DNA of 42,132 bases from Betaproteobacteria bacterium (GTDB lineage: Bacteria; Pseudomonadota; Gammaproteobacteria; Burkholderiales; Burkholderiaceae_C), in NCBI GenBank assembly GCA_016868205.1, contig VGHR01000014.1, positions 1-42,132 of the forward strand, read 5' to 3'. The notes under the pieces are model-generated. The model was not told where the DNA came from. It did no database searches and saw only the letters and a list, made by a program, of their open reading frames with translations. Position numbers and translations under genes: made by a program. Shown piece after piece: positions 15,663-24,688 of this stretch; position 1 is the stretch's first letter; the number at the start of each line of letters is the position of its first letter.

Positions 15663-15688
15663 TATCTGTATTTTTATCCAGTTTTGAA
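15661..15688 (-). promoter_or_regulatory. Candidate lexA promoter
   Basis: On the minus strand, TTCAAA (15688-15683) and GATACT (15666-15661) sit 16 bp apart and match the sigma70 -35 and -10 consensus at four of six bases each. The upstream SOS box fills the spacer and the other begins at the -10, the geometry expected for an autorepressed promoter. The call rests on motif matching only. Confidence 0.45.
15666..15681. promoter_or_regulatory. LexA (SOS) box, asparaginase-proximal
   Basis: CTGTATTTTTATCCAG matches the CTGT-N8-ACAG operator except for one base in the right half-site (CCAG), with an AT-rich centre as in strong boxes. It lies 17 bp before the GTG start of the divergent asparaginase gene, so LexA may also repress that gene. 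Confidence 0.75.
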
Positions 15689-15698
15689 GGGCTGACAA

Positions 15699-16640
15699 GT
15701 GGTTGAAAAAAAATGGGTGGTTCTGGGCACCGGCGGCACGATTGCTGGTGTGGGCCAGGACGAGCTGGCGCACACCAGCTACACGGCCGGGCGCTTGGGG
15801 GTGGAGCGGCTGTTGTCGGCTTTGCCGGCCGCGGCGGATTGGTCAGGCCGTCTGGAGCTTGAGCAGTTGGCGCAAGTCGACAGCAAGGACATGAGCGCGG
15901 CTGTCTGGGCGGTGTTGGCCCGGGCGGTGGCTCGTCTGCTCGATCGGCAGGATGTGCAGGGTATTGTTATCACCCACGGCACTGACACGCTGGAGGAAAC
16001 CGCTTTTTTCCTCCATACGCTGCTGGCCCCGCTTAAGCCGGTGGTGCTCACTTGCGCCATGCGGCCGGCCACAGCCTTGGGCGCCGATGGGCCGCAGAAT
16101 TTGCTCGACGCGCTGACTGTCGCGGCCGAGCCGCGGGCGCGCGGGGTGCTGGTGGTCTGTGCCGGCCGCGTTCTGGGGCCTCTGGACGCACAAAAAGTTC
16201 ACCCATACCGGCTCGATGCCCTGAGTGCCGGTGATGCGGGCGTGATCGCTTATGTCGAGGGGGGGCAGGTGCGTCAGCTCAGGGCTTGGCCGGAAGGTCG
16301 CGCGCGGCGCCATCTCCTGGAGCGATTGGACCGGCCTTGGCCGCGCGTGCCGGTGATCCTCGGCCACGCGCTGGCCCAGGAGTGGGTGGTCGAGGCGCTG
16401 GTCAGTCAGGGAGCCCAGGGCCTGGTGCTGGCTTGCCCGGGCAATGGGTCGGTGCACCAGGATCTGCTTGCGGCGCTCCAGTCGGCGCAGGCCTGCGGCG
16501 TGCGCGTGGTACGCACCAGTCGCTGTCCTCTGGGCCGCATGGTGGGCCTGAGCCAGGAGCCTTTACCGTTTTGGTCCGAGCTGTCTGCGGTCAAGGCGCG
16601 CATCGCCTTGAGCCTAGACTTGATGGAGGCGCAGCCCTGA
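15699..16640 (+). CDS. L-asparaginase
   Basis: A 313-residue asparaginase/glutaminase-family enzyme that hydrolyses asparagine to aspartate and ammonia. The first catalytic triad region is LGTGGTIAG (nucleophile Thr14). Ser62 (VDSKDM) binds substrate, and Thr95-Asp96 with downstream Lys ([12 protein letters not shown]) form the second triad. There is no signal peptide, so it should be cytoplasmic. The start is a GTG preceded by GAAGGG with good spacing; no upstream ATG fits. It is divergent from lexA, and its start is only 17 bp from an SOS box, so its transcription start or leader must overlap the operator region. It is convergent with adk. Confidence 0.9.
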   Translation: MVEKKWVVLGTGGTIAGVGQDELAHTSYTAGRLGVERLLSALPAAADWSGRLELEQLAQVDSKDMSAAVWAVLARAVARLLDRQDVQGIVITHGTDTLEETAFFLHTLLAPLKPVVLTCAMRPATALGADGPQNLLDALTVAAEPRARGVLVVCAGRVLGPLDAQKVHPYRLDALSAGDAGVIAYVEGGQVRQLRAWPEGRARRHLLERLDRPWPRVPVILGHALAQEWVVEALVSQGAQGLVLACPGNGSVHQDLLAALQSAQACGVRVVRTSRCPLGRMVGLSQEPLPFWSELSAVKARIALSLDLMEAQP

Positions 16641-16686
16641 GGGCAATGACGGCCTGGGCTCGGAGGGCAGTTAACTGGCCAGCGGC

Positions 16687-17451
<765 letters not shown>

Positions 17452-18222
17452 TTACCCGGGGGGCCTGAACATTTGTCGCGCGTGCTCGAGATCGGCCGGC
17501 GTATCGACACCCGGGCCTGGCGCCTCGTGTGTCAGGTGCACGGCGATCCTGTGGCCATGCCACAGCGCGCGCAGTTGCTCCAGACATTCGAGTTGTTCCA
17601 AGGGCGCCGGCTCCAGGGTTGGAAATTGCCGCAGGAAGCTCGCCCGATAGCCGTAGATACCCACATGACGCAGTGGCCCCGGCAACTCGCAGCCGCTCTG
17701 CAGCCACCAGTCGGACGGGGCCACATCACGGCCAAAAGGAATGGGCGCGCGTGAGAAATACAAGGCGGTCTGACGTGCATCAGTGACGACCTTGACGATG
17801 TTTGGATTGAGAAAGTCCTGCCCCGTCTCGATGGGATGGGCGGCAGTACTCATCGAGCAGTCGGGGCGACTGACCAGGAGCGATGCCACCGCATCAATCA
17901 AGCGTGGATCGATCAGTGGTTCGTCCCCCTGTACATTGACCACAATGTCGTTACCGGACAGGCCCAGCATTTCGCAGGCCTGGGCCAATCTGTCGCTGCC
18001 GCTGCGGTGACCCGGGTCGGTGAGAATGCATTGCACATGGGCTTTGTGGCAAGCCTGCACGATCGCCGGGTCATCGGCGGCCACCACCACCTGCTGCGCT
18101 TGACTGAGCCGGGCGCGTTCGGCCACCCGCACGACCATCGGTTGACCATGTAGGTCGGCCAGAGGTTTGTTGGGCAGTCGACTGGAGGCCAGGCGGGCTG
18201 GAATCAGAACCGAAAAACTCAT
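17452..18222 (-). CDS. kdsB: 3-deoxy-manno-octulosonate cytidylyltransferase
   Basis: A 256-residue CMP-Kdo synthetase that activates Kdo with CTP for attachment to lipid A. The nucleotide-binding start [15 protein letters not shown] is canonical, followed by [30 protein letters not shown] (metal-binding Asp) and [13 protein letters not shown]. It starts 7 bp after the Trm112-like gene, and with lpxK upstream it forms a lipid A/Kdo unit. The sequence is intact and of normal length. Confidence 0.97.
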   Translation of the reverse strand: MSFSVLIPARLASSRLPNKPLADLHGQPMVVRVAERARLSQAQQVVVAADDPAIVQACHKAHVQCILTDPGHRSGSDRLAQACEMLGLSGNDIVVNVQGDEPLIDPRLIDAVASLLVSRPDCSMSTAAHPIETGQDFLNPNIVKVVTDARQTALYFSRAPIPFGRDVAPSDWWLQSGCELPGPLRHVGIYGYRASFLRQFPTLEPAPLEQLECLEQLRALWHGHRIAVHLTHEAPGPGVDTPADLEHARQMFRPPG

Positions 18223-18229
18223 GGGCAGT

Positions 18230-18418
18230 TCAGCGCGGACGCTCGATGTCCTCTTGGCTGAGCACGCGCGCCTGCGCCTCCAGCATGACCGGCATCCCGT
18301 CGCGTATCGGATAGGCCAAGCGCGCGCTGCGCGAGATCAGCTCTTGTTGTTCGCGGTCATATTCGAGAGGCCCCTTGGTGACGGGGCAGACCAGCAGTTC
18401 CAGTAGTCGTTTATCCAT
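18230..18418 (-). CDS. Trm112-family small protein (YcaR-like)
   Basis: A 62-residue protein of the UPF0434/Trm112 family: [21 protein letters not shown], then a [18 protein letters not shown] core. The family's Cys-Pro-x-x-Lys/Cys knuckle is reduced to one Cys (CPVTKG), as in E. coli YcaR, so zinc binding is unlikely. Its role in bacteria is not settled; it almost always sits between lpxK and kdsB. Its start overlaps the last 8 bases of lpxK, indicating translational coupling. Confidence 0.9.
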   Translation of the reverse strand: MDKRLLELLVCPVTKGPLEYDREQQELISRSARLAYPIRDGMPVMLEAQARVLSQEDIERPR

Positions 18419-19454
18419 GGTGCGATGGTATCGGATGATGTGCCGCACCGTCGCGTTCAAGCAATTGTTCGATGGCTTGGAACAGGCCGGGGTCGGGGTT
18501 GATCTGCAAGGGCACGGCCAGCAGTCGGGTTTTGAGCTGCCCCGCCAAGGGCATGAGCTTGACTGCATCCTTCTCGGTCATCAGCAGGGTCAGCTGCGCA
18601 TCGTTGGGCACATCGCTGAGCTGAAATTCATAGTGGTCGGCAAAGCCGAGCCGGCGCTCCAGCGCCAGCCCCCGTTGTTCCAGCATCTCGAAGAAGGCCT
18701 CGGGCCTGGCGATGCCGGCCAGCGCCTGCAGGCGGCAGCACCTTAGGGTCTCCAGCGACACACTGGCGCCGTCGGCGGCCCAGGCATGCGAGCCCAGGTG
18801 GCGCGTACAGCGCAGCCCGGCAACGGTCGGCAGTGCCGTGGCCGTCACCACCAGATGAATGGGCGCAATGGCAGAGCCAGCGCCAGTCCGGCGGGGCCAG
18901 CTTTCGCGCAGGGGGCCCGCTGGCAGTAGCCAGCCATTGCCCAAGCCTCTTTCGTCGAAGACTGCGATGTTGATGGTTCGCCCGAGCCGGTGGTGTTGCA
19001 GTCCATCGTCGGCCACGATCAGATTGACCTGCGGGTGGGCCCGCATCAGGGCGCGCGCCGCCTCGACCCGGTCATCATTCACGAACACCGGGGCGCCGGT
19101 TCCTTGCTTGATAAGTAGCGGCTCGTCACCACATTGCCGGGCTGTCAGATGGGCGTGCACTTCCAGGCCGGGACCGGCCTGCCGTCCGTAACCGCGCGAG
19201 ACGACGCCTGGCCGCCATCCCTTTTCCTGCAAGTGGCGCACCAGAGTCATCACCAAAGGGGTTTTCCCGGCGCCGCCGGCGATGACATTACCGATCACAA
19301 TCACCGGCACTGGCAGGCGATGTACCCGCAGCCAACCTGCCTGAAACAGCCGCAGCCGAAGCCAGTTCAGACTGCAGTACACCAGGGACAGGGGCCAGAG
19401 CAGGCGCGCCCCCAGCCCGCGGTTCTGCCAGATTCGGGACAACCCTGGGTTCAT
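18411..19454 (-). CDS. lpxK: Tetraacyldisaccharide 4'-kinase
   Basis: A 347-residue membrane-associated kinase that adds the 4'-phosphate in lipid A synthesis. An N-terminal membrane-binding helix ([22 protein letters not shown]) leads to the P-loop [21 protein letters not shown], the GDEPLLI segment and [12 protein letters not shown], which carries the catalytic Asp-Asp, follow. It is the first visible gene of the operon. In many relatives exbB-exbD precede it, but here a 337-bp gap and the divergent xseA gene do. The gene is full length. Confidence 0.95.
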   Translation of the reverse strand: MNPGLSRIWQNRGLGARLLWPLSLVYCSLNWLRLRLFQAGWLRVHRLPVPVIVIGNVIAGGAGKTPLVMTLVRHLQEKGWRPGVVSRGYGRQAGPGLEVHAHLTARQCGDEPLLIKQGTGAPVFVNDDRVEAARALMRAHPQVNLIVADDGLQHHRLGRTINIAVFDERGLGNGWLLPAGPLRESWPRRTGAGSAIAPIHLVVTATALPTVAGLRCTRHLGSHAWAADGASVSLETLRCCRLQALAGIARPEAFFEMLEQRGLALERRLGFADHYEFQLSDVPNDAQLTLLMTEKDAVKLMPLAGQLKTRLLAVPLQINPDPGLFQAIEQLLERDGAAHHPIPSHHG

Positions 19455-19791
19455 GGCCTGGTGCAGCCCTGTCGGGCCGCAAGGGTGTAGAGGGCGTCTC
19501 TTGCCGGATGCACGGGGCGGGGATTCGACTTGTATGATGCCTCCGACCGAGGCGGGTGATCGAAATTATCGGGCAGCAGCCAGCCCTGGGTACGAAGCAG
19601 TCGCCGGGGTCCAACTAACCCGTCCAGGGATCCCACAGTTTTTGTGGATAAGTTTGTGGTCAAGTCGGGTTCGCTCAAGGCCAGGGCCCGCCGATGTTGA
19701 GTTTTAACAAATCGCTCAAGTTTTGAGCAAGCCCTTTCAAGCATGAAACAAGCCAAGTCTTACCCCGCCCGGGGTATCCGGGGGGGCGCTG
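19455..19791. other. Intergenic region between divergent lpxK and xseA
   Basis: 337 bp without a credible gene. It should contain both promoters, but I could not place -35/-10 pairs with confidence. Visible elements are a consensus DnaA box (TGTGGATAA, 19643-19651) inside a CCACA/TGTGG inverted repeat, and a TACCCC/GGGGTA hairpin at 19761-19776 just upstream of the xseA start. Confidence 0.5.
19633..19651. promoter_or_regulatory. DnaA-box match with overlapping inverted repeat
   Basis: TGTGGATAA at 19643-19651 is the reverse complement of the consensus DnaA box TTATCCACA. The preceding CCACA (19633-19637) pairs with its TGTGG. One perfect 9-mer can occur by chance, and no box cluster or AT-rich unwinding region is present, so an origin is not implied. 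Confidence 0.35.
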
Positions 19792-21078
19792 GTGTCTGAC
19801 CCGGTTGCGAGGTCCTGGGCGGTCAGCGCCTTGCTTGAGGCGATGGGCGATGCGCTGCAAGCGCGCTTCAACCCGGTCAGCGTTCACGGCGAGGTCAGCG
19901 GCTTTAGCCGGGCCTCCAGTGGGCACTGTTACTTCGTCCTTAAAGACGAAGAGGGGCAGATCCGCTGCGCTCTCTTCAAGCGCGCCGCTTCCCTGCTCAA
20001 TTTTGTGCCTCGGGACGGGCAGCAGGTGCAGCTACGCGGCCGCTTGAGCCTGTACGCGCCGCGCGGCGAGTTGCAACTGGTGGTGGAGTCGCTGCGGCTG
20101 GAGGGGCAGGGCACCCTGTTTGAGCGCTTCATCGAGCTGAAGAACCGCCTGCAGGCCCAAGGCTTGTTCGACCCGGCCCGCAAGCGTTCGCTACCCCCTC
20201 GGCCGCGGGCTGTTGGTGTGGTCACTTCGCTCGGGGCGGCTGCATTGCACGATGTACTGACGGCCTTGCAGCGCCGCGCCCCCCATGTGCCGGTGGTGGT
20301 TTATCCGGCCAGTGTGCAGGGTGAGCAGGCGGCGGTTGAATTGCGGCTGGCCTTGTCGCTGGCCTACCAACGGCGCGAAGTTGATGTGTTGCTGCTGGTT
20401 CGGGGCGGTGGCGCTCTGGAGGATCTTTGGTCGTTCAATGACGAGGTGCTCGCGCAGCTGATCGTGAAGGCGCCGATGCCGGTGGTTTGTGGCGTGGGCC
20501 ATGAAACTGATTTCACGATTGCCGACTTTTGCGCTGATGTGCGCGCGGCCACACCCACGGCCGCCGCTGAGTTGGCGGCCCAACCTCGTTCGCAGTGCCT
20601 GGGTCTGCTGCAAGGACTGCAGGACCGTTTGGTGCGGGCCCAGGAGTCGCAGCTTGACCGTCTCGGGCAGCGACTGGATCGGCTGGCTTCCCGGCTCGGC
20701 AGGCCTTCGCAGGCTGTGACCCGGGCGCAAGCGGGACTGGCTTTGATCGCTGCCCGCCTGCAGCAGTCGGCGGCCTTGGCCCGGCAGCGCCGGCACATGC
20801 ATCTGGACCGGCTGAGCGAAAAGCTGCCGCAGCAGTTTCAGCAGGTGCTGACTGACCGGTCGCGGCAGTTGGAGGGGCTGGCTACGCGTTTGAACCTGCT
20901 CGACCCGCAACTTGTGCTCGCCCGGGGCTATGCCTGGCTGGCCGATGAGCAGGGCCGACCGGTGACGGCTGCGGTGCAAGCACGGCCAGGACAGGCGCTG
21001 TCGGCGACGCTGGCCGACGGGCGGCTGGCGTTACAGGTTTTGGCGACCCACGCTGCGACCGAGTCGGGATCTGTCTAA
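19792..21078 (+). CDS. xseA: Exodeoxyribonuclease VII large subunit
   Basis: A 428-residue large subunit of exonuclease VII, which degrades single-stranded DNA together with XseB. The N-terminal OB-fold (VHGEVSGFSRASSGHCYFVLKDEEGQIRC, about 31-60, and VQLRGRLSLYAPRGELQL) binds DNA. The catalytic region carries GVVTSLGAAALHDVL, LLVRGGGALEDLWSFND and CGVGHETDFTIADFCAD(V)RA. A long coiled-coil-like Gln/Arg/Leu region (about 280-370) follows, then a C-terminal ARGYAWLADEQGRPV segment. The start is a GTG behind a G-rich ribosome binding site; no ATG fits the family start. It is full length for the family. sodB follows on the same strand. Confidence 0.95.
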   Translation: MSDPVARSWAVSALLEAMGDALQARFNPVSVHGEVSGFSRASSGHCYFVLKDEEGQIRCALFKRAASLLNFVPRDGQQVQLRGRLSLYAPRGELQLVVESLRLEGQGTLFERFIELKNRLQAQGLFDPARKRSLPPRPRAVGVVTSLGAAALHDVLTALQRRAPHVPVVVYPASVQGEQAAVELRLALSLAYQRREVDVLLLVRGGGALEDLWSFNDEVLAQLIVKAPMPVVCGVGHETDFTIADFCADVRAATPTAAAELAAQPRSQCLGLLQGLQDRLVRAQESQLDRLGQRLDRLASRLGRPSQAVTRAQAGLALIAARLQQSAALARQRRHMHLDRLSEKLPQQFQQVLTDRSRQLEGLATRLNLLDPQLVLARGYAWLADEQGRPVTAAVQARPGQALSATLADGRLALQVLATHAATESGSV

Positions 21079-21177
21079 AAATCGGGCACGAGCCGGCCCG
21101 CAGGTCTGCGCGCTTTAGGCAACCTTCCTACAATGGTGGTCTTCGAGTTTTCTGCCACCTTCAACAAGAGGATTTTT

Positions 21178-21759
21178 ATGGAACACACCTTGCCCGCTCT
21201 GCCGTTTGCCATCGATGCCCTGGCCCCGCATTACAGCAAAGAGACCCTGGAGTACCACCACGGCAAGCATCACAACGCCTATGTGGTCAACCTCAACAAT
21301 TTGCAGAAAGGCACGGAGTTTGAGCACATGTCGCTGGAGGACATCGTCAAGAAATCCAGCGGCGGCATCTACAACAACGCGGCCCAGATCTGGAACCACA
21401 CCTTCTTCTGGAATTGCATGAAGCCCGCTGGGGGCGGAGAGCCCTCCGGCGCGCTGGCCGCGGCCATTCAAGCCAAGTGGGGTTCTTACGCCGCTTTCAA
21501 GGAAGCCTTCACCAAATCGGCCGTGGGTAACTTCGGCTCGGGCTGGACTTGGCTGGTCAAGAAAGCCGACGGCACCGTCGATATTGTCAATACCGGTGCT
21601 GCAGGTACGCCCCTGACCACCGGCGAGAAGGCCTTGCTGACCATTGATGTGTGGGAGCACGCCTACTACATCGACTACCGCAATATGCGCCCGAAGTTCG
21701 TTGAAACCTTCCTGGACAAGCTGGTGAACTGGGATTTTGCCGAGAAGAATTTCGCCTGA
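21178..21759 (+). CDS. sodB: Superoxide dismutase, iron type
   Basis: A 193-residue cytoplasmic superoxide dismutase. The metal ligands are His27 (EYHHGKHH), His74 (WNHTFFW), Asp157 and His161 (DVWEHAYY). Gln70 in [11 protein letters not shown] is the active-site Gln position used by iron enzymes, so Fe is more likely than Mn. The ATG at 21178 follows AGAGGA; an earlier start at 21133 would add 15 residues not found in the family. A TACAAT element at 21129-21134 could be the -10. A strong terminator follows. Confidence 0.97.
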   Translation: MEHTLPALPFAIDALAPHYSKETLEYHHGKHHNAYVVNLNNLQKGTEFEHMSLEDIVKKSSGGIYNNAAQIWNHTFFWNCMKPAGGGEPSGALAAAIQAKWGSYAAFKEAFTKSAVGNFGSGWTWLVKKADGTVDIVNTGAAGTPLTTGEKALLTIDVWEHAYYIDYRNMRPKFVETFLDKLVNWDFAEKNFA

Positions 21760-21780
21760 AGCGTCTGCGCTGAAAAGTCG

Positions 21781-21803
21781 CCGGCCTGCGGGCCGGTTTT
21801 TTT
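21781..21803 (+). terminator. Rho-independent terminator of sodB
   Basis: Stem CCGGCC/GGCCGG with loop TGCG is followed by seven T residues, 21 bp past the sodB stop. It separates sodB from the convergent DUF192 gene. Confidence 0.9.
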
Positions 21804-21817
21804 CGGGGACGCCGACC

Positions 21818-22288
21818 TCAAGGGCGCTGAGGCAAGCCGGTCAGGCGAGTGCCCGGGCCTATGGTCCGCTTGGCAAACCAGCCCTGGTTCATTTCAAGCA
21901 CATAACGCACCGGCCGGCTGGAACAGTGGGAGTCGGTGGTCTGTGGCTTCATGTCGGCCAGATTGACGATGGTGCCGTCGTCGGCCAAAAAGGCGGCCGT
22001 CAGTGGGATCAGCGTGTTCATCATCCAGAAACATTGCACCGAGGGTTGCTCGAAGACGAAGAGCATGCCCTCGTGCTGAGGCATTTGTTTGCGCCACATC
22101 AGCCCCACTTGCCGTTGTGCCGGGGTGCTTGCCACCTGCGCCTCGATGCGGTGGATACCCGTGCCCAGTTGCAGTCGCGGCAAATCGGTCTGCGGCTGTT
22201 CGGACCAGGCAGGGGAGGTCAGCAGAAGGCCCGCTAGCAGGCAAAGCCGGCGCAGGAGAGAAACGATAGATAGACTCGGAAGTGTCAT
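21818..22288 (-). CDS. Exported DUF192 family protein
   Basis: A 156-residue protein with an N-terminal signal peptide (LLRRLCLLAGLLLTSPAWSEQ) and one DUF192 domain. Domain marks are TPAQRQVGLMWRKQMPQHEG, MLFVFEQP, FWMMNTLIPLTAAFLADDGTI and VRYVLEMNQGWFAKR. The family is widespread and of unknown function, usually periplasmic. It lies between sodB and a small Lys/Ala-rich gene on the same strand as the latter, but a terminator between them suggests separate transcription. Confidence 0.88.
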   Translation of the reverse strand: MTLPSLSIVSLLRRLCLLAGLLLTSPAWSEQPQTDLPRLQLGTGIHRIEAQVASTPAQRQVGLMWRKQMPQHEGMLFVFEQPSVQCFWMMNTLIPLTAAFLADDGTIVNLADMKPQTTDSHCSSRPVRYVLEMNQGWFAKRTIGPGTRLTGLPQRP

Positions 22289-22354
22289 GCGGGGCGGCCC
22301 GCGGCGGGGCCGGGCGGCGTGCTTGGGATCTCGATCATAGGCGAGCAGACACAG

Positions 22355-22377
22355 AAAAGCCCGCGCGAGGCGGGCTT
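22355..22377 (-). terminator. Rho-independent terminator of the Lys/Ala-rich gene
   Basis: On the minus strand AGCCCGC/GCGGGCT form a 7-bp stem around a 5-base loop, followed by a short T run. It lies 20 bp past the small gene's stop and before the DUF192 start. Confidence 0.75.
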
Positions 22378-22396
22378 GTCGGGGGAAGGCCAGAGA

Positions 22397-22600
22397 TTAC
22401 TTCTTGGCTTCTTCTTTTTTCTCAGCTTTCTTTTCAGCCTTTTTTTCGGCTTTCTTTTCAGCCTTCTTCTCGTCTTTCTTTTCAGCCTTGGCTTCGGCTT
22501 TGGCCGGGGCGGCGGGGGCTGCAGCCGGGGCGGCCGGAGTTTGGGCGAATGCGCCGGCGGCGAAGAGGCCGGAAATCAGGGTGGCGAGTACTTTGCTCAT
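22397..22600 (-). CDS. Small exported Lys/Ala-repeat protein
   Basis: A 67-residue protein: a signal peptide (MSKVLATLISGLFAAGAFAQ), a Pro/Ala segment (TPAAPAAAPAAPAK), then tandem AEKK units (about residues 34-65) broken once by a DEKK. The mature part is highly charged and probably an extended or helical chain. Similar short signal-peptide plus PAA/EKK proteins occur in other Burkholderiales but have no assigned function as far as I know. Ribosome binding site AAGGA precedes the ATG at 22600. Repeat number is likely to vary between strains because the DNA is a 12-bp tandem repeat. Confidence 0.75.
   Translation of the reverse strand: MSKVLATLISGLFAAGAFAQTPAAPAAAPAAPAKAEAKAEKKDEKKAEKKAEKKAEKKAEKKEEAKK
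22418..22489 (-). repeat. 12-bp tandem repeat encoding AEKK units
   Basis: Imperfect 12-bp units of the form GCTTTCTTTTCA (plus-strand reading) are repeated about six times, one with an insertion of Ts that keeps the frame. The tract is strongly strand-asymmetric (pyrimidine-rich on +) and prone to slippage. Confidence 0.7.
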
Positions 22601-22819
22601 TTGGAGATCCTTCAGAGGGTCGGTTTGTAAAGGTCCGCCGGAGGGATTTCCAGCTGACAAGACCTTAACGGCAGTCCCCGGGCAGCGGTTGACAGCCTGG
22701 CCGTAAGAATCGCGTTCGGCTTTCAGCGCTAGAATTTTTCGGCCCGTCCATCGGCGGGCGCGTGCTTGCACGCCAATGGCCGTCAGGCTTTACTCGACTC
22801 CCCCTGGAGACTTTCCCTC

Positions 22820-24073
22820 ATGTACAAACACATCAAGGTTCCCGCGCAAGGGCAGAAAATCACCGTCAATGCTGACAATTCCTTGAACGTTCCCGATCAC
22901 CCCATCATTCCTTATATCGAGGGCGATGGCACCGGTCTGGACATCACCCCGGTCATGCTCAAGGTGGTTGACGCGGCGGTGGCCAAGGCTTACGCCGGCA
23001 AGCGCAAGATTCATTGGATGGAGGTTTACGCCGGCGAGAAGTCCACGCAGGTCTATGGCCCGGATGTCTGGTTGCCCGAAGAAACCCTGCAGGTGGTGCG
23101 CGAGTATGTGGTGTCCATCAAAGGGCCTTTGACCACGCCGGTCGGGGGCGGAATTCGATCGCTCAATGTGGCTTTGCGCCAGGAGCTCGACCTGTATGTC
23201 TGTCTGCGGCCGGTCCAGTATTTCAAGGGGGTCCCTTCGCCCTTGAAGGAGCCGGAAAAGACCAACATGGTGATCTTCCGCGAGAACTCGGAAGATATTT
23301 ATGCGGGTATCGAATACGAGGCCGAATCTGACAAGGCCAAGAAGTTGATCAAGTTCCTGATCGATGAGATGGGCGTCAAAAAGATCCGCTTTCCCAATAC
23401 CTCGGGCATCGGCATCAAGCCGGTTTCGCGGGAGGGCACGGAGCGGTTGGTGCGCAAGGCCATCCAGTATGCGATTGATAACGACAAGTCCAGTGTGACC
23501 CTGGTGCATAAGGGCAACATCATGAAATTCACCGAGGGCGGGTTCCGCGATTGGGGCTATGCCTTGGCCCAGCGCGAGTTCGGCGCCCAATTGATCGATG
23601 GCGGCCCCTGGTGCAAGCTCAAGAATCCCAAGACTGGCAAGGAAATCACGATCAAGGACAGCATTGCCGATGCCTTCCTGCAGCAAATTTTGTTGCGCCC
23701 GGCCGAGTACAGCGTGATTGCCACCCTCAACCTCAACGGCGACTATGCCTCCGATGCCTTGGCTGCCCAGGTCGGCGGGATCGGTATTGCGCCGGGTGCC
23801 AACCTCAGCGACACGGTCGCCATGTTTGAGGCTACCCACGGTACGGCGCCCAAGTATGCCGGTAAGGACTATGTCAACCCGGGCTCGGAAATTCTTTCAG
23901 CCGAGATGATGCTGCGTCACATAGGCTGGATCGAGGCGGCCGACTTGATCATCAAGTCCATGGAAAAATCCATTCAGAGCAAGAAGGTGACCTATGACTT
24001 CGCCCGCTTGATGGAGGGGGCGACCCAGGTGAGCTGTTCGGGCTTTGGGCAGGTGATGATCGAGCACATGTAA
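22820..24073 (+). CDS. icd: Isocitrate dehydrogenase [NADP]
   Basis: A 417-residue TCA-cycle enzyme (isocitrate to 2-oxoglutarate), E. coli-type homodimer. [15 protein letters not shown] opens the fold. Substrate contacts are in [13 protein letters not shown], whose Ser is the phosphorylated residue in E. coli. [15 protein letters not shown] and the metal-site Asp segment [21 protein letters not shown] follow. [17 protein letters not shown] carries the Lys-Tyr pair that gives NADP preference. The ATG at 22820 has a GGAGA ribosome binding site. A TAGAAT at 22730-22735 may be the -10. A terminator follows the gene. Confidence 0.97.
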   Translation: MYKHIKVPAQGQKITVNADNSLNVPDHPIIPYIEGDGTGLDITPVMLKVVDAAVAKAYAGKRKIHWMEVYAGEKSTQVYGPDVWLPEETLQVVREYVVSIKGPLTTPVGGGIRSLNVALRQELDLYVCLRPVQYFKGVPSPLKEPEKTNMVIFRENSEDIYAGIEYEAESDKAKKLIKFLIDEMGVKKIRFPNTSGIGIKPVSREGTERLVRKAIQYAIDNDKSSVTLVHKGNIMKFTEGGFRDWGYALAQREFGAQLIDGGPWCKLKNPKTGKEITIKDSIADAFLQQILLRPAEYSVIATLNLNGDYASDALAAQVGGIGIAPGANLSDTVAMFEATHGTAPKYAGKDYVNPGSEILSAEMMLRHIGWIEAADLIIKSMEKSIQSKKVTYDFARLMEGATQVSCSGFGQVMIEHM

Positions 24074-24124
24074 GTGCCCTGCAGACCCTTCACGGCCGAT
24101 GGCGGTGGGGTTTCTAAATGCAAG

Positions 24125-24161
24125 AAGCCGCTCCGGATGTTCGTCCGACGCGGCTTTTTTT
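24125..24161 (+). terminator. Rho-independent terminator of icd
   Basis: AAGCCGC/GCGGCTT pair around an 18-base loop that can fold further through TCCGGA/TCCGAC, followed by a T7 tract. It lies about 50 bp past the icd stop. Confidence 0.85.
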
Positions 24162-24249
24162 CGGGGTCGTCGCTCTGCCGCAGGCGTGGCGCGGCAGCCA
24201 CGCCGCCCGGCTCGGACGGCGCGAGCTCACCAGGACATTTTGCGATCGC

Positions 24250-24255
24250 TAGAAT
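24250..24255 (+). promoter_or_regulatory. Possible -10 element of clpS
   Basis: TAGAAT ends only 7 bases before the clpS ATG at 24263, and no ribosome binding site lies between. If used, transcription would start at or next to the ATG, giving a leaderless mRNA. No convincing -35 was found, so this is weak. Confidence 0.3.
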
Positions 24256-24262
24256 GTGTTTC

Positions 24263-24628
24263 ATGGCGACAAAATTGCCTCAAATCCCCTCCTCACCCAA
24301 GCCGCCGGCCCTGCAGCCCGGCCCGCCGGGTGACGCCGTGGTGCTCGAGCGTCGACCCGAGCGGGTCAAGCCGCCGCAAATGTATCAAGTGGTGTTGCTC
24401 AACGACGATTACACCCCGATGGAATTCGTGGTGGTGATCATCCAGGAGTTCTTTAACAAGGACCGTGAGACGGCGACCCAGATCATGCTCAAGATACATC
24501 TGGACGGCAAGGGTGTCTGTGGCGTGTTTTCCAAGGATGTGGCGGTAACCAAAGTGGATCAGGTCACGGAAGCGGCCCGCCGCAACGGCCATCCCCTGCA
24601 ATGCATCAGTGAGCCGCTTGAATCCTGA
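24263..24628 (+). CDS. clpS: ATP-dependent Clp protease adaptor ClpS
   Basis: A 121-residue adaptor that recognises N-degrons and delivers substrates to ClpAP. A Pro-rich flexible N-terminus (about 35 residues) leads to the core [24 protein letters not shown], which contains the conserved Asn-Asp-Asp-x-Thr-Pro-Met substrate and ClpA contacts. [11 protein letters not shown] and the final [10 protein letters not shown] follow. The ATG at 24263 lacks a Shine-Dalgarno sequence; upstream codons run into the icd terminator and are not part of the gene. clpA follows after 60 bp on the same strand. Confidence 0.95.
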   Translation: MATKLPQIPSSPKPPALQPGPPGDAVVLERRPERVKPPQMYQVVLLNDDYTPMEFVVVIIQEFFNKDRETATQIMLKIHLDGKGVCGVFSKDVAVTKVDQVTEAARRNGHPLQCISEPLES

Positions 24629-24688
24629 AAATTGCCCCCATGTGCCGATGAGTTGCCCGATTTTTATGCAAGCTGAAAGGAAACGCGA

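Noticed and set aside
19633..19651. Replication origin at the DnaA-box match
   Set aside because: A single box without a cluster, AT-rich region or nearby dnaA/dnaN genes does not support an origin.
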